Of a stretch of DNA of 64,000 nt, positions 12,127-24,739 are shown piece after piece. A program made the position numbers and the translations under genes. Origin of the DNA: Chrysomallon squamiferum (lineage: Eukaryota > Mollusca > Gastropoda > Neomphalida > Peltospiridae); contig CM022667.1 in assembly GCA_012295275.1 (NCBI GenBank), forward strand, positions 2,643,001 to 2,707,000, in the 5' to 3' direction. Within the stretch, counting starts at the first letter, position 1, and each line of letters starts with the position of its first letter. Below the pieces are notes generated by a model. That model saw only the letters and a list, made by a program, of their open reading frames with translations, searched no databases and was not told the DNA's origin.

Positions 12127-12423
12127 TTACTCACATTTGCCATATCCGAATCCATATCCGTGCATTCCCATCATTCCGTGTCCATATCCTCCATAACCTC
12201 CATACATCATTGGGTATCCCATCATACCATATCCTCCCATCATGCCGTATCCTCCCATCATTGGGTATCCTCCCATCATTCCGTATCCTCCCATCATTGG
12301 GTATCCTCCTATCATACCTCCCATCATACCTCCCATCATACCTCCCATCATGCCATGTCCAATACCACCAGCAGAGGCAATGGTGAAACAGGCAACAAGT
12401 GCGATAAGGACAGCCTTCATCAT
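12127..12423 (-). CDS. Secreted Gly/Met/Tyr-rich repeat protein, array copy 2
   Basis: This copy encodes 98 residues with the same exon plan as copy 1: exon 1 ends at 12548, coding exon 12135-12432, exon 3 from 11803, AATAAA at 11716-11721. Its signal peptide has Thr for Ala (ACFTIASA). After GGIGHG it has four short MMGG units, one of them MIGG, against two in copy 1. It belongs to the MHGYGFGYGK tail subgroup (copies 1-3). The exon 3 acceptor is ctgcag, as in copies 3 and 7, instead of ctctag. The exon 1 donor is GTCTGT, weaker than the usual GTCAGT. Confidence 0.85.
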   Translation of the reverse strand: MMKAVLIALVACFTIASAGGIGHGMMGGMMGGMMGGMIGGYPMMGGYGMMGGYPMMGGYGMMGGYGMMGYPMMYGGYGGYGHGMMGMHGYGFGYGKCE

Positions 12424-12618
12424 TTTGAAAATCTGAAATAAATTTAATTTCAGTTGATTTATTACTATAAAATAAAATAAATATCAAGAAACGAAAGGTA
12501 ATCTAAACAGTAAAACAAAAGGTGACAGACTAATACTAAAAACAGACCTGGTGATTGGAGAGGTGTTCGTCCAGAATTGTAAATGTGAGAGTGATACCTT
12601 TTCACTTTTAATTTAACT

Positions 12619-12626
12619 CTTATATA
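12619..12626 (-). promoter_or_regulatory. TATA box of array copy 2
   Basis: The minus strand reads TATATAAG, at the same distance from the exon 1 donor (12548) as in the other copies. Confidence 0.8.
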
Positions 12627-13029
12627 CTAAACAGTTTAGTAATATTATGTAACTTCCTGCTTAGTTTATTATAAGATTGATTCTGTGTAATAAGTTTTAA
12701 TGATTATAAACTTAAACATAAATTAATTAAGAAAAGGTAGGTGTAAATTAATTTATTGCTTTTATATTTGGTTCTGTCAATTAAAGTGGTAACATTATTT
12801 CATAAGGTTGGGTGCTGATAGCATTAGTGATACTTGTAGATTTATTATTAACAACTGTAGTGATTGTAACAGTAGTAATATTAGTAGTAGTAGGAACAGC
12901 AATGCAGTTTTTGTATTAAAATAATACTTCTGTAACTATCTGTAGCAGTGGTATGAAAAATTGTAACAGCAGTAGATGTTGCAGCAACATTCATAGTATG
13001 GTAGTGGTATTGAGGTAGCTGTATTAAAA

Positions 13030-13099
13030 GTGTTTTTGTTGATCCTGTACACATACATGTGTTCACTGTAGAAATGATTATCTTTGATTCTGTTGGACT
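13030..13099 (-). pseudogene. FLYWCH fragment fused to trinucleotide repeat
   Basis: The minus strand reads SNRIKDNHFYSEHMYVYRINK, the first third of the FLYWCH finger seen at 9886-9488. The match then breaks off into GTA-rich repeat. It is a truncated remnant. Confidence 0.55.
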
Positions 13100-13403
13100 A
13101 TATGTTGTAGTATATGTTCTCTATATTTATTCCAGTTATAAATTTATACTATGATATTAATTATTTTAATATTTCATTAATCTGTTGTAGAGAAAATAAT
13201 TTTTCTGTACTTTTGATTTTTGGATTGATAAACATTACTGTGATAACAATTAAAACATTTTAATCATTAGTTCATTTCTTTCTTTCATTACTTAATGACC
13301 TCTGTTCATTTCACTCTTTCTGTCTGTCTTTCTTTTCTCATATTCAGTCTGTATTCACAATTAAATTACTTTTATGACTGGTAGCCTAATATTATTACAA
13401 TAA

Positions 13404-13434
<31 letters not shown>

Positions 13435-13900
13435 ATGAAGAACTCTTCTAACAATAGAAAAACAAAAATATGTGTATTTTGTGTTAAATTGTACATGCAT
13501 ACATGTTACTCCAGATTGTTAGATCAGACATTCTGTGTTTCTGTGACAGGACTTTCTAATGAAGTCAGAGGCTGAAATAATACAAGCATTCTTGTACAGA
13601 TGGTTGACTGAATTATGTACATACCAAAGTAACTTTCACTAGTACCTGGAATATAATTAGCATTTCACCTCCCAAAATAGAGTCATCCCATAAAGATAAT
13701 CAAGATATACATTATAGCAGAGAAGTCACAGCGATAATCATTATGAAGAGGTACTTCAAAAATGTGTAGCTGTCTTTAGCAGATGACAAGTTACCACAGT
13801 TGTTTGTGTAAAAATGGTTAAGTTAATAATGTAATCTAAATAGGTAATATTCAATAGAATCTGTAAACCAGTGTAACCAATAAACTACCTGATTAAAACA

Positions 13901-14572
13901 CTTGAACTACTGCTGTGGGATGTTCACTGGAGCATCAACACTTGACCTACTGCTTGAGGATGTTCACTGGAGCATCAACACTTGACCTACTGCTTGAGGA
14001 TGTTCACTGGAGCATCAACACTTGACCTACTGCTTGAGGATGTTCACTGGAGCATCAACATTTGACCTACTGCTTGAGGATGTTCACTGGAGCATCAACA
14101 CTTGGCCTACTGCTTGAGGATGTTCACTGGAGCATCAACACTTGACCTACTGCTTGAGGATGTTCACTGGAGCATCAACACTTGACCTACTACTGTGGGA
14201 TGTTCACTGGAGCATCAACACTTGACCTACTACTGTGGGATGTTCACTGGAGCATCAACACTTGACCTACTGCTGTGGGATGTTCACTGGAGCATCAACA
14301 CTTGACCTACTACTGTGGGATGTTCACTGGAGCATCAACACTTGACCTACTGCTGTGGGATGTTCACTGGAGCATCAACACTTGACCTACTGCTGTGGGA
14401 TGTTCACTGGAGCATCAACACTTGACCTACTGGTGGGATGTTCACTGGAGCATCAACATTTGACCTACTGCTGTGGGATGTTCACTGGAGCATCAACACT
14501 TGACCTACTGCTGTGGGATGTTCACTGGAGCATCAACACTTGACCTACTGATGGGCTATGTTCACTAAAACA
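13901..14572. repeat. 40-bp minisatellite, about 17 copies
   Basis: The unit has the core tgttcactggagcatcaaca followed by cttgacctac and a variable decamer, tgcttgagga or t(g/a)ctgtggga. The two decamer types are grouped in runs, which shows stepwise expansion. A single diverged unit sits at the matching place near 22205 and a weaker one near 27310. Confidence 0.95.
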
Positions 14573-15999
14573 TCAAGGCAATAAGTCTAAAGCAGGCCTT
14601 TGTAAGCAGGATGTAATGAAAAACAATGACTGAGAGATTAACATTTGGTTAACATTTTATAAAAAAAATCTTATTTTAAGTTATTACCATTTTAATTTTT
14701 TTAAATATACTCGAACAATTGCATAATTTTCACGAAGCCACACATTTGTCTAAATCTCACAAACAATTGACTATTACTGACTACTTGAAGAAAACAAAAT
14801 ATAATTAATGATTTTATATTGAAAAAGGCAGACTATATCTGATTTTCTACCCCAGTCAAAACAATTTGAGCATTATTTTCATAATTATTTTCTGAATATC
14901 CATTACGCTTGGTGGCTCATAATATCACATGAAATTGTTTCATATTATTTGGTCTGATCAACCCAGAAATGAATTCTAGTCTACTGTCAATGATTTTGAC
15001 AGGATAGTTTTAATTTTCAGAGTTTGCTTGCATTGGCAGACTGAAAAGATGAATGAGTATGTGTATTAGTTTTATTTAAGAAAATGGTTTTTGGCACATT
15101 TTGCATGATCATTTCAAGTCCATTACATTTGTAGGTGTCTATGGTAAACATTCCTAATTCAATGGTGGTGGGACATTAACTAACTACTGAATACCAAGGA
15201 AGGAACTCTTGCTTAGCTTCAACATGGGATTCAATAAATAACTGTTGGTCTGAGACTTGGTGTCAGTCAGAACATGGTTGGTAGACTAGGGCAAACGAAT
15301 CGAGCCATCAATTCTCTTTGAAATCATTCATGGTTAGGAAGAACTGCTTGCATAATTCAGAAAATTGGCCACTTTATTGTATTTTGAGGTTATGTACAGT
15401 CATTTATCATATCTCTCTAAACTATAATTATGTGTTGTCATCCTCTAATCACAAAAGTAAAACAGTGCATTGTTGTAGCTATTCATTGTTGGTCACATGA
15501 TCTCCTTCCAAGACATCACCTAGTGATAGGTTAGCTGTTTCTGTAGTTTGTGTTTTACTCTGGAACAGAACGTAGGCATTACTGATTCTTTGTCATTCTT
15601 AGCAGCATGACTAGCAGTTTGTATTCCAGTGAGGCTTGCAGAGAAACCAAGAAGATCTGTTAATGATGTTTACAACAACTTCTTTGTGGTAGAAAGGAAT
15701 TAAAATGGGAAGGTCGACAGAACTGATGTATAAATAAATATAGTTTATGGAAACCAAAATGTACTGGCAAATTGCAAAATTTGATCCTGTGATATTTGAA
15801 CAAAATGGAAGCAAAATGCACCCATTCTTCCAAGTTTTCTTCTTTTTTGATTTTCTCATTGTTTTTGTTGTTGTTGTTGTTGTTGTTTTTTTTTTGCCCA
15901 TGGTCATCTGTTATGTATGTAAATATCTGTATTTACTGATGAATGGATGGATGGATTTCATGCTTTAGAATGTTATGTGAATGACTGTGGCTGGCTTGT

Positions 16000-16016
16000 G
16001 TGTTTGTGTGTGTGTG

Positions 16017-16069
<53 letters not shown>

Positions 16070-16131
16070 GTGTGTGCATGTGTGTGTGTTTGTTTGCGTG
16101 TGCGTGTGTTTGTGTGTGTGTGTGTGTGTGT
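16000..16131. repeat. (GT)n microsatellite
   Basis: A GT tract with GC and TT interruptions. The open frames on both strands over it are artefacts. Confidence 0.95.
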
Positions 16132-16716
16132 CAAGTACAGAGTACACAACAAATGTTTTCAATCATTAATGTAGTAAAAGGTGTAACACTGTTTATATCA
16201 CACTAGTAACTTTGAATCCATGTAAAAATGGAACATAGGTAAATAAAAAGTAACCAGTTTGATAAGTCAGACACCATTTATTTACAACTTTTCATAATTC
16301 ATGAATGATTTTCCTCAGCAGTATGTTGTGTGCATTCTTCACTTCAGGAATTCTTCTAGATTCTGCAGAAATAATTAGAATAGAAATAAAAAATGAATGA
16401 GGAATAATAATGGCAGAAAATATATCTGTCTGTCTGTGTGTGTGTGAGGATGTGTTTTAGCATACCTATGGAAAAAGTTATTTGCACATTGCATCTGAGA
16501 AATATAATTTATAATTTATTTATTTATTTATTTGTAACATTGCAGTATGTAAAGTTATATATATATATATATATCTTGTCAATAACATTGGTTTTGACTG
16601 AAGATTAAAAAAAAAACAGTCTGTTAGTATTTAATCATTTGCTATATAACAATTTCAATAATTTCAGTTTGTAATAATTTCAATAGTTTTTAAATAATCT
16701 ATCTTATAAATAAATG

Positions 16717-17001
16717 TTACTCACATTTGCCATATCCGAATCCATATCCGTGCATTCCCATCATTCCATGTCCATAACCTCCATAACCTCCATACATCAT
16801 TGGGTATCCCATCATACCATATCCTCCCATCATGCCATATCCTCCCATCATTGGGTATCCTCCCATCATTCCGTATCCTCCCATCATTGGGTATCCTCCC
16901 ATCATACCTCCCATCATACCTCCCATCATACCATGTCCAATACCACCAGCAGAGGCAATGGCGAAACAGGCAACAAGTGCGATAAGGACAGCCTTCATCA
17001 T
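16717..17001 (-). CDS. Secreted Gly/Met/Tyr-rich repeat protein, array copy 3
   Basis: This copy encodes 94 residues. Exon 1 ends at 17135, the coding exon is 16725-17010, exon 3 starts at 16362 and AATAAA is at 16277-16282. It has three short MMGG units after GGIGHG and the MHGYGFGYGK tail, which groups it with copies 1 and 2. The signal peptide is identical to copy 1. The intron between exons 1 and 2 is 124 bp. Confidence 0.85.
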   Translation of the reverse strand: MMKAVLIALVACFAIASAGGIGHGMMGGMMGGMMGGYPMMGGYGMMGGYPMMGGYGMMGGYGMMGYPMMYGGYGGYGHGMMGMHGYGFGYGKCE

Positions 17002-17205
17002 TTTGAAAATCTGAAATAAATTTTATTTCAGTTGATTTATTACTATAAAATGAACTAAATATCAAGAAATGAAAGGTAATCTAAACAGTAAAACAAAAAT
17101 TGAGTTTTTGACAGACAAATACTAAAATACTGACCTGGTGATTGGAGAGGTGTTCGTTCAGAATTGTAAATTTGAAAGTGATGCCTTTTCACTTTTAATT
17201 TAACT

Positions 17206-17213
17206 CTTATATA
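17206..17213 (-). promoter_or_regulatory. TATA box of array copy 3
   Basis: The minus strand reads TATATAAG with the conserved downstream block to the donor at 17135. Confidence 0.8.
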
Positions 17214-20174
17214 CTAAACCGTTTAGTAATATTATGTAACTTCCTGCATAGTTTATTATAGATTGATTATCTGTACCAGCTTTTAATGGTTATAAATGTG
17301 ATCATAAATTAATTTATTGCAAGTATTTTTGGCTCTATCAGTTCACAAAGGTAACATTATTTCATAATGTTTGGTGCTGATATCATTAGCAGTACTTGTA
17401 TATTTATTATTAATAACAATAGTGATTGTAATAGTATTTGTGTTGGTAGTAGTAGCAATACCAATAGCAGGTTGTAGCTGTTGTAATAATAGTAGTAGCT
17501 GTAGTAGTGCCAGTTGTGGTACTATCTGTGGCAGTGTAGCAAACATTGTAGTAGTAGTAATAGTAGTTTCAGCAACCTCATGGTTGTTCGTATAGTAGTT
17601 TACATCACTGTACTACAAGTTGTATGAAATTAAAAAATCTTAATATTTCATTAATCTGTTACAGAGAACAACTATATTTCTGTACTTTTGGTTTTTGGGG
17701 GTTCATAAAGATCACTGTGATTATCATAGCTTTCTTTTTTAATTTATTACTTACTTGTTTGTTTATTTTATGTCAACTCTTTCTTTAATGAATCTCTGTT
17801 AGTACATAACACTGTTTAACAGATTTAATCATGTATTCTGGGTTACATTACATTTATAACCAGTAATCACATATTACAGTGAAGGAACAGAAACAGAAGA
17901 AATTGTTTTATATAATTGCTGACAACAAATGTATGTGAATCTCTGTAGTTTTTAATTTTGCATTCATCTGTGTGTCATACTCTAGATCTATTTGCCAGAT
18001 GTACAGTCCATAGTGACTCAGAGATTGTGATAATAAAAAATATACTTGAATGATTCATTGACAGAATTATGCACATAACAAATGATTCTCACTGGTATCT
18101 TGAATCTATATTTAGCTTGTTTCTTCCAAAAAGACATATTTGGCCTATAAACAAATCAAGATATTTTTAAAGACATTACAGCAGAGAAACCACACTGAAA
18201 ATAATTTTAAAAAAAACATGCAACCTTCAAAAAGTACTGTCTTTATGTTTTTCCATTCATTTTAGAAGATTACAATTATGTTATTAACGTCCACTATTAT
18301 TGACCTCAAGTAACAAAATATTATTTATTATCGTTTACTGAAAAACTGAAAGTAAGCTCTTTGTGATTATTTGAAGCCTACTACTTCCAGTCCAGGACAA
18401 TACTTGAACAGATTTATGAATTGTAATCTTTATTATCCAGTCATTTATCATTTCCAGTTAATTTAATATCTGTCATCTCATATTGCTATCATAATCTCTA
18501 ATCAAAACAATAAAATAATTCATTTTTGTATCTATTCACTGTTGATCATGTGATCTCCTTCCATTTGATCAGCTGGTTATAGGAATGAGTCTGTGTACTG
18601 ACAGAAAGTCAGTATCAGTTAACTGTAACGGAGATTTTGTTTATTGTCATTAAAATATTGCAATGATGCTCTCAGAGAAACAATGAAAGACTGTTAAAGA
18701 TCTCAACACAAGCTTCTTTGTGCTTAAATGTGATGAAATTGAAAAAGTCAGCAGCATTATTTTTGAAAATAGGACATTTACCCACCAGACAGTTTTTCAC
18801 CCTAAAAGGTTAAAAAAAAAATTAACAAATGGAAATTACGTCAAATAATTTTTTTTATTTCCACATTTGATGAAAGCATACATAAACATTGCAACTGCAA
18901 CAATTACATCTGTTTACAAATGAACTGAATTTCTTTGAGAGAAATTCTCTTGCAGAACATTTGAAGATGCTTCTGATGTTGCTGGATGCAGCCATTTCCA
19001 ATGTACTCTCTCCTCTTTGAAGCTGGTGAACCTGTTTGTGGTTCAGAAATGACCTGGGATGTAAGATCACCTTTACCTCTGCATGTGGCAAACCCAGTGA
19101 ATCCATTCTTTATTTGCAGTGGACAACACATACATATGGCCATTGCAGGACAACTTGTCTTTGCCTACATTGTTTTAGAATTTAGGAATGATTTCAAGTC
19201 TCATTGCATTTGTGACTTCATACGACACAAATCAATCCAAGTTTGGAGTAGCTGTGATTAAATATGTATCACAGACAACTTTAAAAACAGAACAACCCAG
19301 TCTTTGAATGATTTGGATGGGAGTGTTTTGCATGGAGTACAGAGGGTTTTATAAGCTTTTGGCATCAGTTAGAATAACACAGTCTTTCATTTACTTGAAC
19401 AACACTGGCAAATCGAGTGTACAAATTGAAGAATCTTATGACCTTTGATAATTATGTTATCTTGATTGCAATTATTTCATGATGTTTTCTGATAAAGGAA
19501 ACTTGTGTGTGAATAAAAATTTTAATTATATTAATTAATAATCAGCTCAGACACTTTAACATCCTGAAAGAAAACAACAACAAAACAAACAAAAACCAAA
19601 GCCTGGCAATTTAAAGTAATGAAACTGGAAATGTTGGCAGCATTCTTTTTAATAAATTATTTTGGTTTGTGATTTAATTATTCATTTCCCTGTGTTTTAT
19701 ATCTGTACATAACAGATGTAGAATAACCTTGATGTATAGCCCAGTAATTTACACAGAAATATAATTTATGGAAATACTTGAATTCTGTTGCCTGATAGTG
19801 AAATCTGATCACTTCATCAATGGACAAAATGGAGGCAAAGTCCACATTTACTTCCAAGTAATGTTTTAAAAGAAATATGTTGTTTTTTCAACAAAAAAAA
19901 AAAAAAAAAAAAAAAAAAAATAATAATAATAATAAAAAAATAAAATGAAAGCAACGTAGAATTTTGCCATGAAATGAAAGCAATGTGAAGTTTAGTACAA
20001 AAGGGCAATTATTATATATATATATATATATATCTGTACATATATAAAGCCATGTATTTCTGTTTGTATGTATGTATGCATCTGTATGTATTGATGGATG
20101 GATGGATGGATGGATGCATGCATGGAAGAAGGTGTATAATAATTTGGAATGTTTATATTTGTATAAATGTCCAG

Positions 20175-20207
<33 letters not shown>

Positions 20208-20398
20208 GGTGGATGGGTTAATGGGTGTCTGTAAATTTATAGTATATTTAAATACAAGAAATGTTCTGAATCATCAATATTCTAGTATTAAATGTGTAAC
20301 ATTCTTTACATTGAAGCTGGTAGTTTTGACTCCATATAAAAATGGAACATGGCTTAAAAAACTAAACAAAAGTAACCAGATTGATAAGTCAGACACCA
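17214..20398. other. Spacer between array copies 3 and 4
   Basis: It holds a GTA-rich patch (17400-17590), the shared plus-strand vestige (about 18655-18775), a FLYWCH remnant (18900-19173), poly-A with AAT near 19891-19934, and GATG and GT simple repeats (20085-20220). Confidence 0.7.
18900..19173 (-). pseudogene. FLYWCH-type zinc-finger remnant
   Basis: The minus strand reads NNVGKDKLSCNGHMYV and then NKEWIHWVCHMQR, matching the Gly-His-x-Tyr and Trp-x-Cys core. A frameshift with stops follows, and the match continues in another frame as GKGDLTSQVISEP. It is paralogous to 9488-9886 and clearly non-functional. Confidence 0.6.
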
Positions 20399-20716
20399 TT
20401 TATTTACAGTTTTTCATGATTCATGAATGATTTTCTTCAGCAGTATGTTGTGTACATTCTTCACTTCAGGAATTCTTCTAGATTCTAGAGAAATAATTAG
20501 AAAAGAAAAAAAACAAATGAATAAGAAACAATAATGGTACAAAAATGTACATGTGACTTTCTGTGTGTGTTTGTGTGTTCATTATTTACATTTTGGTATA
20601 TTTAAGTGAAAAAAAAGTCTGTTAGTATTTAATCATTCACTATATAACATTTTCAATCATTTCAGTTTGTAATAATTTCAATAGTTTTTAAATAATCTAA
20701 CTTATAAATAAAAATG

Positions 20717-21004
20717 TTACTCACATTTGCCATATCCGAGTCCGTATCCCATTCCCATTCCCATCATTCCATGTCCATATCCTCCATAACCTCCATACAT
20801 CATTGGGTATCCCATCATACCATATCCTCCCATCATGCCGTATCCTCCCATCATTGGGTATCCTCCCATCATTCCGTATCCTCCCATCATTGGGTATCCT
20901 CCCATCATACCTCCCATCATACCTCCCATCATGCCATGTCCAATACCACCAGCAGAGGCAATGGCGAAACAGGCAACAAGTGCGATAAGGACAGCCTTCA
21001 TCAT
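20717..21004 (-). CDS. Secreted Gly/Met/Tyr-rich repeat protein, array copy 4
   Basis: This copy encodes 95 residues from the ATG pair at 21004. A longer in-frame start at 21028 lies inside the upstream intron and is not used if exon 1 is spliced. Exon 1 ends at 21119, the coding exon is 20725-21013, exon 3 starts at 20484 and AATAAA is at 20399-20404. The tail is GMGMGYGLGYGK, intermediate between copies 1-3 and copies 5-8. It has three MMGG units after GGIGHG. Confidence 0.85.
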   Translation of the reverse strand: MMKAVLIALVACFAIASAGGIGHGMMGGMMGGMMGGYPMMGGYGMMGGYPMMGGYGMMGGYGMMGYPMMYGGYGGYGHGMMGMGMGYGLGYGKCE

Positions 21005-21189
21005 TTTGAAAATCTGAAATAAATTCAAAATGATTTAACCATAAAGAAACAAAAGGTAACCTAATCTAAACAGTAAAACAAAAACTGAGTGTTGACAGAC
21101 TAATACTAAAATACTGACCTGGTGATTGGAGAGGTGTTCGTTCAGAATTGTAAATGTGAGAGTGATGCCTTTTCACTTTTAATTTAACT

Positions 21190-21197
21190 CTTATATA
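21190..21197 (-). promoter_or_regulatory. TATA box of array copy 4
   Basis: The minus strand reads TATATAAG. The upstream bases differ (aaaaatttag for the usual acagtttag complement), but the box and downstream block are intact. Confidence 0.8.
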
Positions 21198-24100
21198 CTA
21201 AAAAATTTAGTAAAATTATGTAACTTCCTGTATAGATTATTTTAAGATTGATTATCTGTACCTAGGTTTTAATGGTTATAAATTTGATAATAAATTGATT
21301 TATTGCATGTATAATTGGTTATGTAAGTCTACAGAAGTAACATTATTTCATAATGTTTGATGCTCACATCAGTGATCGTAATAGTAGTAGTAGCAACAGC
21401 AATATCAGTTGCAGTTGTTGTGATAAAAGTAGCAGTTGAAGTATTTGTAGCAGTGGTAGCAAAAATTGTAGTGGTAGTAGTTTCAGCAATCCTCATTTTT
21501 GTGGCATATCATTTTCAGTAATGCTACTACAAATTACTTGATATTAAAACAAATTAATATTTCATTAAACTATTCTTGAGAAAAATTATATTTCACTGGG
21601 TTTTGGGGGGGAGTTGTTAAGATCAATGTAATTACACTACTATTACAGGTTTCTTTTTTTATCATTATTTATTTATTTATTTATTTATCTATCTATTTAT
21701 TTATTTGTCAATTTTTATTTTATTTTATTATTTTTTTCTAATTATTCATTGATGTTAACTGTTTGTTTAATGGCCTCTGTTTGTATATAAGGTTCTATTT
21801 AACATATTTAATTGGTATTCTGTTTAATGTTAATTTTGTTGCTGGTTAGTTATATATTACTATAAAGAAACAAAAAAGTTCTATGAAAATTAATTGCTAA
21901 CAATGAACCTATGTGATCTCTGTAGTTTCTGTGTTAATGTGTACATGAGTCTGAGTCATGCTCTAGATCTTCATACCAGATATCCAGTCTGTTTTGGACA
22001 GAACTGTCTAGTAAAGTCAGAGATTGTGATAACAAAAAACATATTTGAATGGATCACTGATGCAGTAATATTATGCACACGACAAATAACTCTCACTGGT
22101 ATCTCAAACATATTTAGTTTGCGTCTTCCAAAAAGTCAGACATCTGACTAGGCAGTCTCCCCATCCCAGTAAAGCAGTATTACCTATAAACTGACTGATA
22201 AAAACACTTGAGATGTGTTCAGTAGAGGGTCGTGACAGTAATTCTAAAACAGGCATTTGTAAGCAGGGTGTAATAACAAATAATGACTGAGAAATCTTTA
22301 TGTAGATAACATTTCATAATAATATTTATTGTAAATTATTAGCATTTTGTTTTTTTGGAAAAAATATTTTAAAATAATTGCATAATTGTCTTGGAAGTCA
22401 GCCATTTGTCTGAACCTCACAAACAGTCCTCTGTTATTGACCTCGTGAAGTAAACAAAATATTATTTACAATCTTTTACCGAGAAACTGAAAGTAAATTT
22501 TTACAATTATTTGAAGCCTGCCACATCCAGGATTGGACCAATACTTTTATAGATTTAAAAATTGTAGTCTTTACTATACAGTCATTTATCACTTCCATCT
22601 CTATTAATTTAATTTGTTACAATATTTACAATTTTATCTGTGTCATTTCAAATCGCTACCATAATTTCTAATCAAAAACAGGAAAACAATTCATTTTTGT
22701 TTTTATTTCATTGTTGGTTGCATGCTGTCCTTGCATGTAAATCAGCTGGTGATTGGCAGCAGTCTCTGTAGTACAGAAAGCCAGTATCAGTTAACTGAAT
22801 GGTTGTTAAAGGAGAGTTTGTTTATTGTCATTATAATATTGCAATGAGGATTTCAGAGAAACAAAGAAAGACTGTTAAAGATATCTGCACTGGTTTCTTT
22901 GTTGTTAAGTGTGAAGAAATTGGAAAGATCAGCAGCATTACTTTTGATTGTAGGATATTTGCTCATCAAACATTTGCCCATTGGACAGTTTGTTCTGGAC
23001 AAAAGTAAAAAAAAAATAAAAAAAATGGCAATTGCAACCACCAGACAAATGGAAATTAAATCTGTTAAAGTTTATTTACACATTTAACAGCAACAATTAC
23101 TGTAACTATTTACAATCAAACTGAATTTCTTCCTGAAAAATTGATTTTTAGAGTCTGGAGCACCTCTGATGCTGCTGGTACACACACTTTTGATGTCTTC
23201 TCTTAGTTGAAGCTGATGATGTTGGTTTGTGATTCACAAATCCTCTGGGATATTAGAGCATCTTTTTAACCACTGGAATGTTGCTTATGGCAGACACAGC
23301 TAATCCAGTTTTTCTTCTTGATCTTCTGCACGTATATATGTCCACTTTAGCACAGTTTATCTTTGATTCTGTTGGACTTGATAATCACCATTATAGCTTT
23401 ATAATTTAGAAATGATTTCAAGTCTCAGTGTGTCTGTTATTTTATAGAACTACCAAAGCAGTTCAAATTTGTAGTAGCTCTATCTGAGTTCATATCGGAG
23501 AGAACTTTAAAATTTTAATAGTCTTTGTAATCAGAACAATCCAGTCTTTTAATTATTTGGGTGCAGTACATATCAAAGGATTTTGTAAGCTTCTGTCATG
23601 TTGACTGCACTTTTTCCCATCAAAAACAATAATTAAATCTTTCATTTATTTGAACAACATTAACAGATCAAAAAGAAATCAAAGAATCATATGACCTTTG
23701 AGAATTATGTTATCTTGATTGCAGTTAATGATGTTTTCTAATGAAGGAAACTTTCTATGTGAAAATAATTTTAATTATATCAATTAATAATCAGGTTTAT
23801 CATGTATTTATAAGAATATCCAGAAGAAAAACAACAAGAAGAAGAAAACAAACAAAAGAAAAAGACTGGCAGTGGACAATTTAAAACGATGAAACTGAAA
23901 ATGTTGACCACATTGTTTTTAACACATTATTTTTATTTGTGATTTAATTATTCTGTTCCCTGTATTTTGAATCTATAAGTAACAGATGTGGAACAGCAAC
24001 AGAACACTGACTTTAACCCCAGCAGTTTACTAAAAAAAAATGTAATTTATGGAAATAACAGAAGTTGACTGTCGGTACTTGTAAATGATATTTTAAAAGA

Positions 24101-24504
24101 AATATGTTTTCTGTGGGTTTTTTTTGTTTGTTTGAAACCAAGGTGAAATTTAGTGCATAATGGCAATCATTTCACCTCATTACTGAGAATATATGTATAT
24201 GAGTGTATATATGTAAAATATATTTATGTATATATATATATAGAATTATCTATGAGTGTATGTGTGTATCAGTATATACTGATAAATAAATGAATGGATG
24301 GATGGAAGGTGACTGATAGTTTGGAATGTTTATATTTGTATCTGTGTGTTCATGTGTGTGGTTGTGTCAGGTATATTTAAATACAAGAATGTTCTGAATC
24401 ATCAGTATATTAAAATTCTTTAAAATGAAGCTAGTAACTTTGAATCCATGTAAAAATGGAACATAGCTAAATAAAAAGTAACCAGTTTGTTAAGTCAGAC
24501 ACCA
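21198..24504. other. Spacer between array copies 4 and 5
   Basis: It holds a GTA-rich patch (21370-21490), a TTTA run (21660-21705), one unexpanded copy of the 40-bp minisatellite unit near 22205, the shared plus-strand vestige (22825-22960) and a FLYWCH remnant (23120-23379). Confidence 0.7.
23120..23379 (-). pseudogene. FLYWCH-type zinc-finger remnant
   Basis: The minus strand reads KSNRIKDKLC, a stop, then SGHIYVQKIKKKNW and CVCHKQHSSG followed by another stop. It aligns with the pseudogene at 9488-9886, including the QHS-SG segment before the expected Cys-Lys. Confidence 0.6.
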
Positions 24505-24658
24505 TTTATTTACAACTTTTCATAATTTATGAATGATTTTCCTCAGCAGTATGTTGTGTACATTCTTCACTTCAGGAATTCTTCTAGATTCTAGAAAAAT
24601 AATTAGAAAAGAAAAAATAAATGAATAAGAAACCATAATAATAGAAACAGTATATATG

Positions 24659-24694
<36 letters not shown>

Positions 24695-24739
24695 AGTGTG
24701 TGTAAGCATACTTTAACATGACAGTTAAATAAATAAATG

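Larger units (their letters stand above)
12627..16276. other. Spacer between array copies 2 and 3
   Basis: It holds a GTA-rich patch (12840-13020), a short FLYWCH fragment (13030-13099), poly-T near 13406-13431, a 40-bp minisatellite (13901-14572), the shared plus-strand vestige (about 15628-15722) and a (GT)n tract (about 16000-16131). Confidence 0.7.

Noticed and set aside
12131-12487. Minus-strand YDGR-repeat frames overlapping the array genes
   Set aside because: They are the same repeat read one base off, running through the intron and acceptor. They have no start context or signal peptide of their own.
13901-14572. CRISPR-like regular repeat
   Set aside because: Units are directly adjacent without unique spacers, in a eukaryotic setting. 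It is a minisatellite.
18986-19261. 91-codon plus-strand ORF
   Set aside because: It is the antisense of the FLYWCH remnant and shows no domain of its own.
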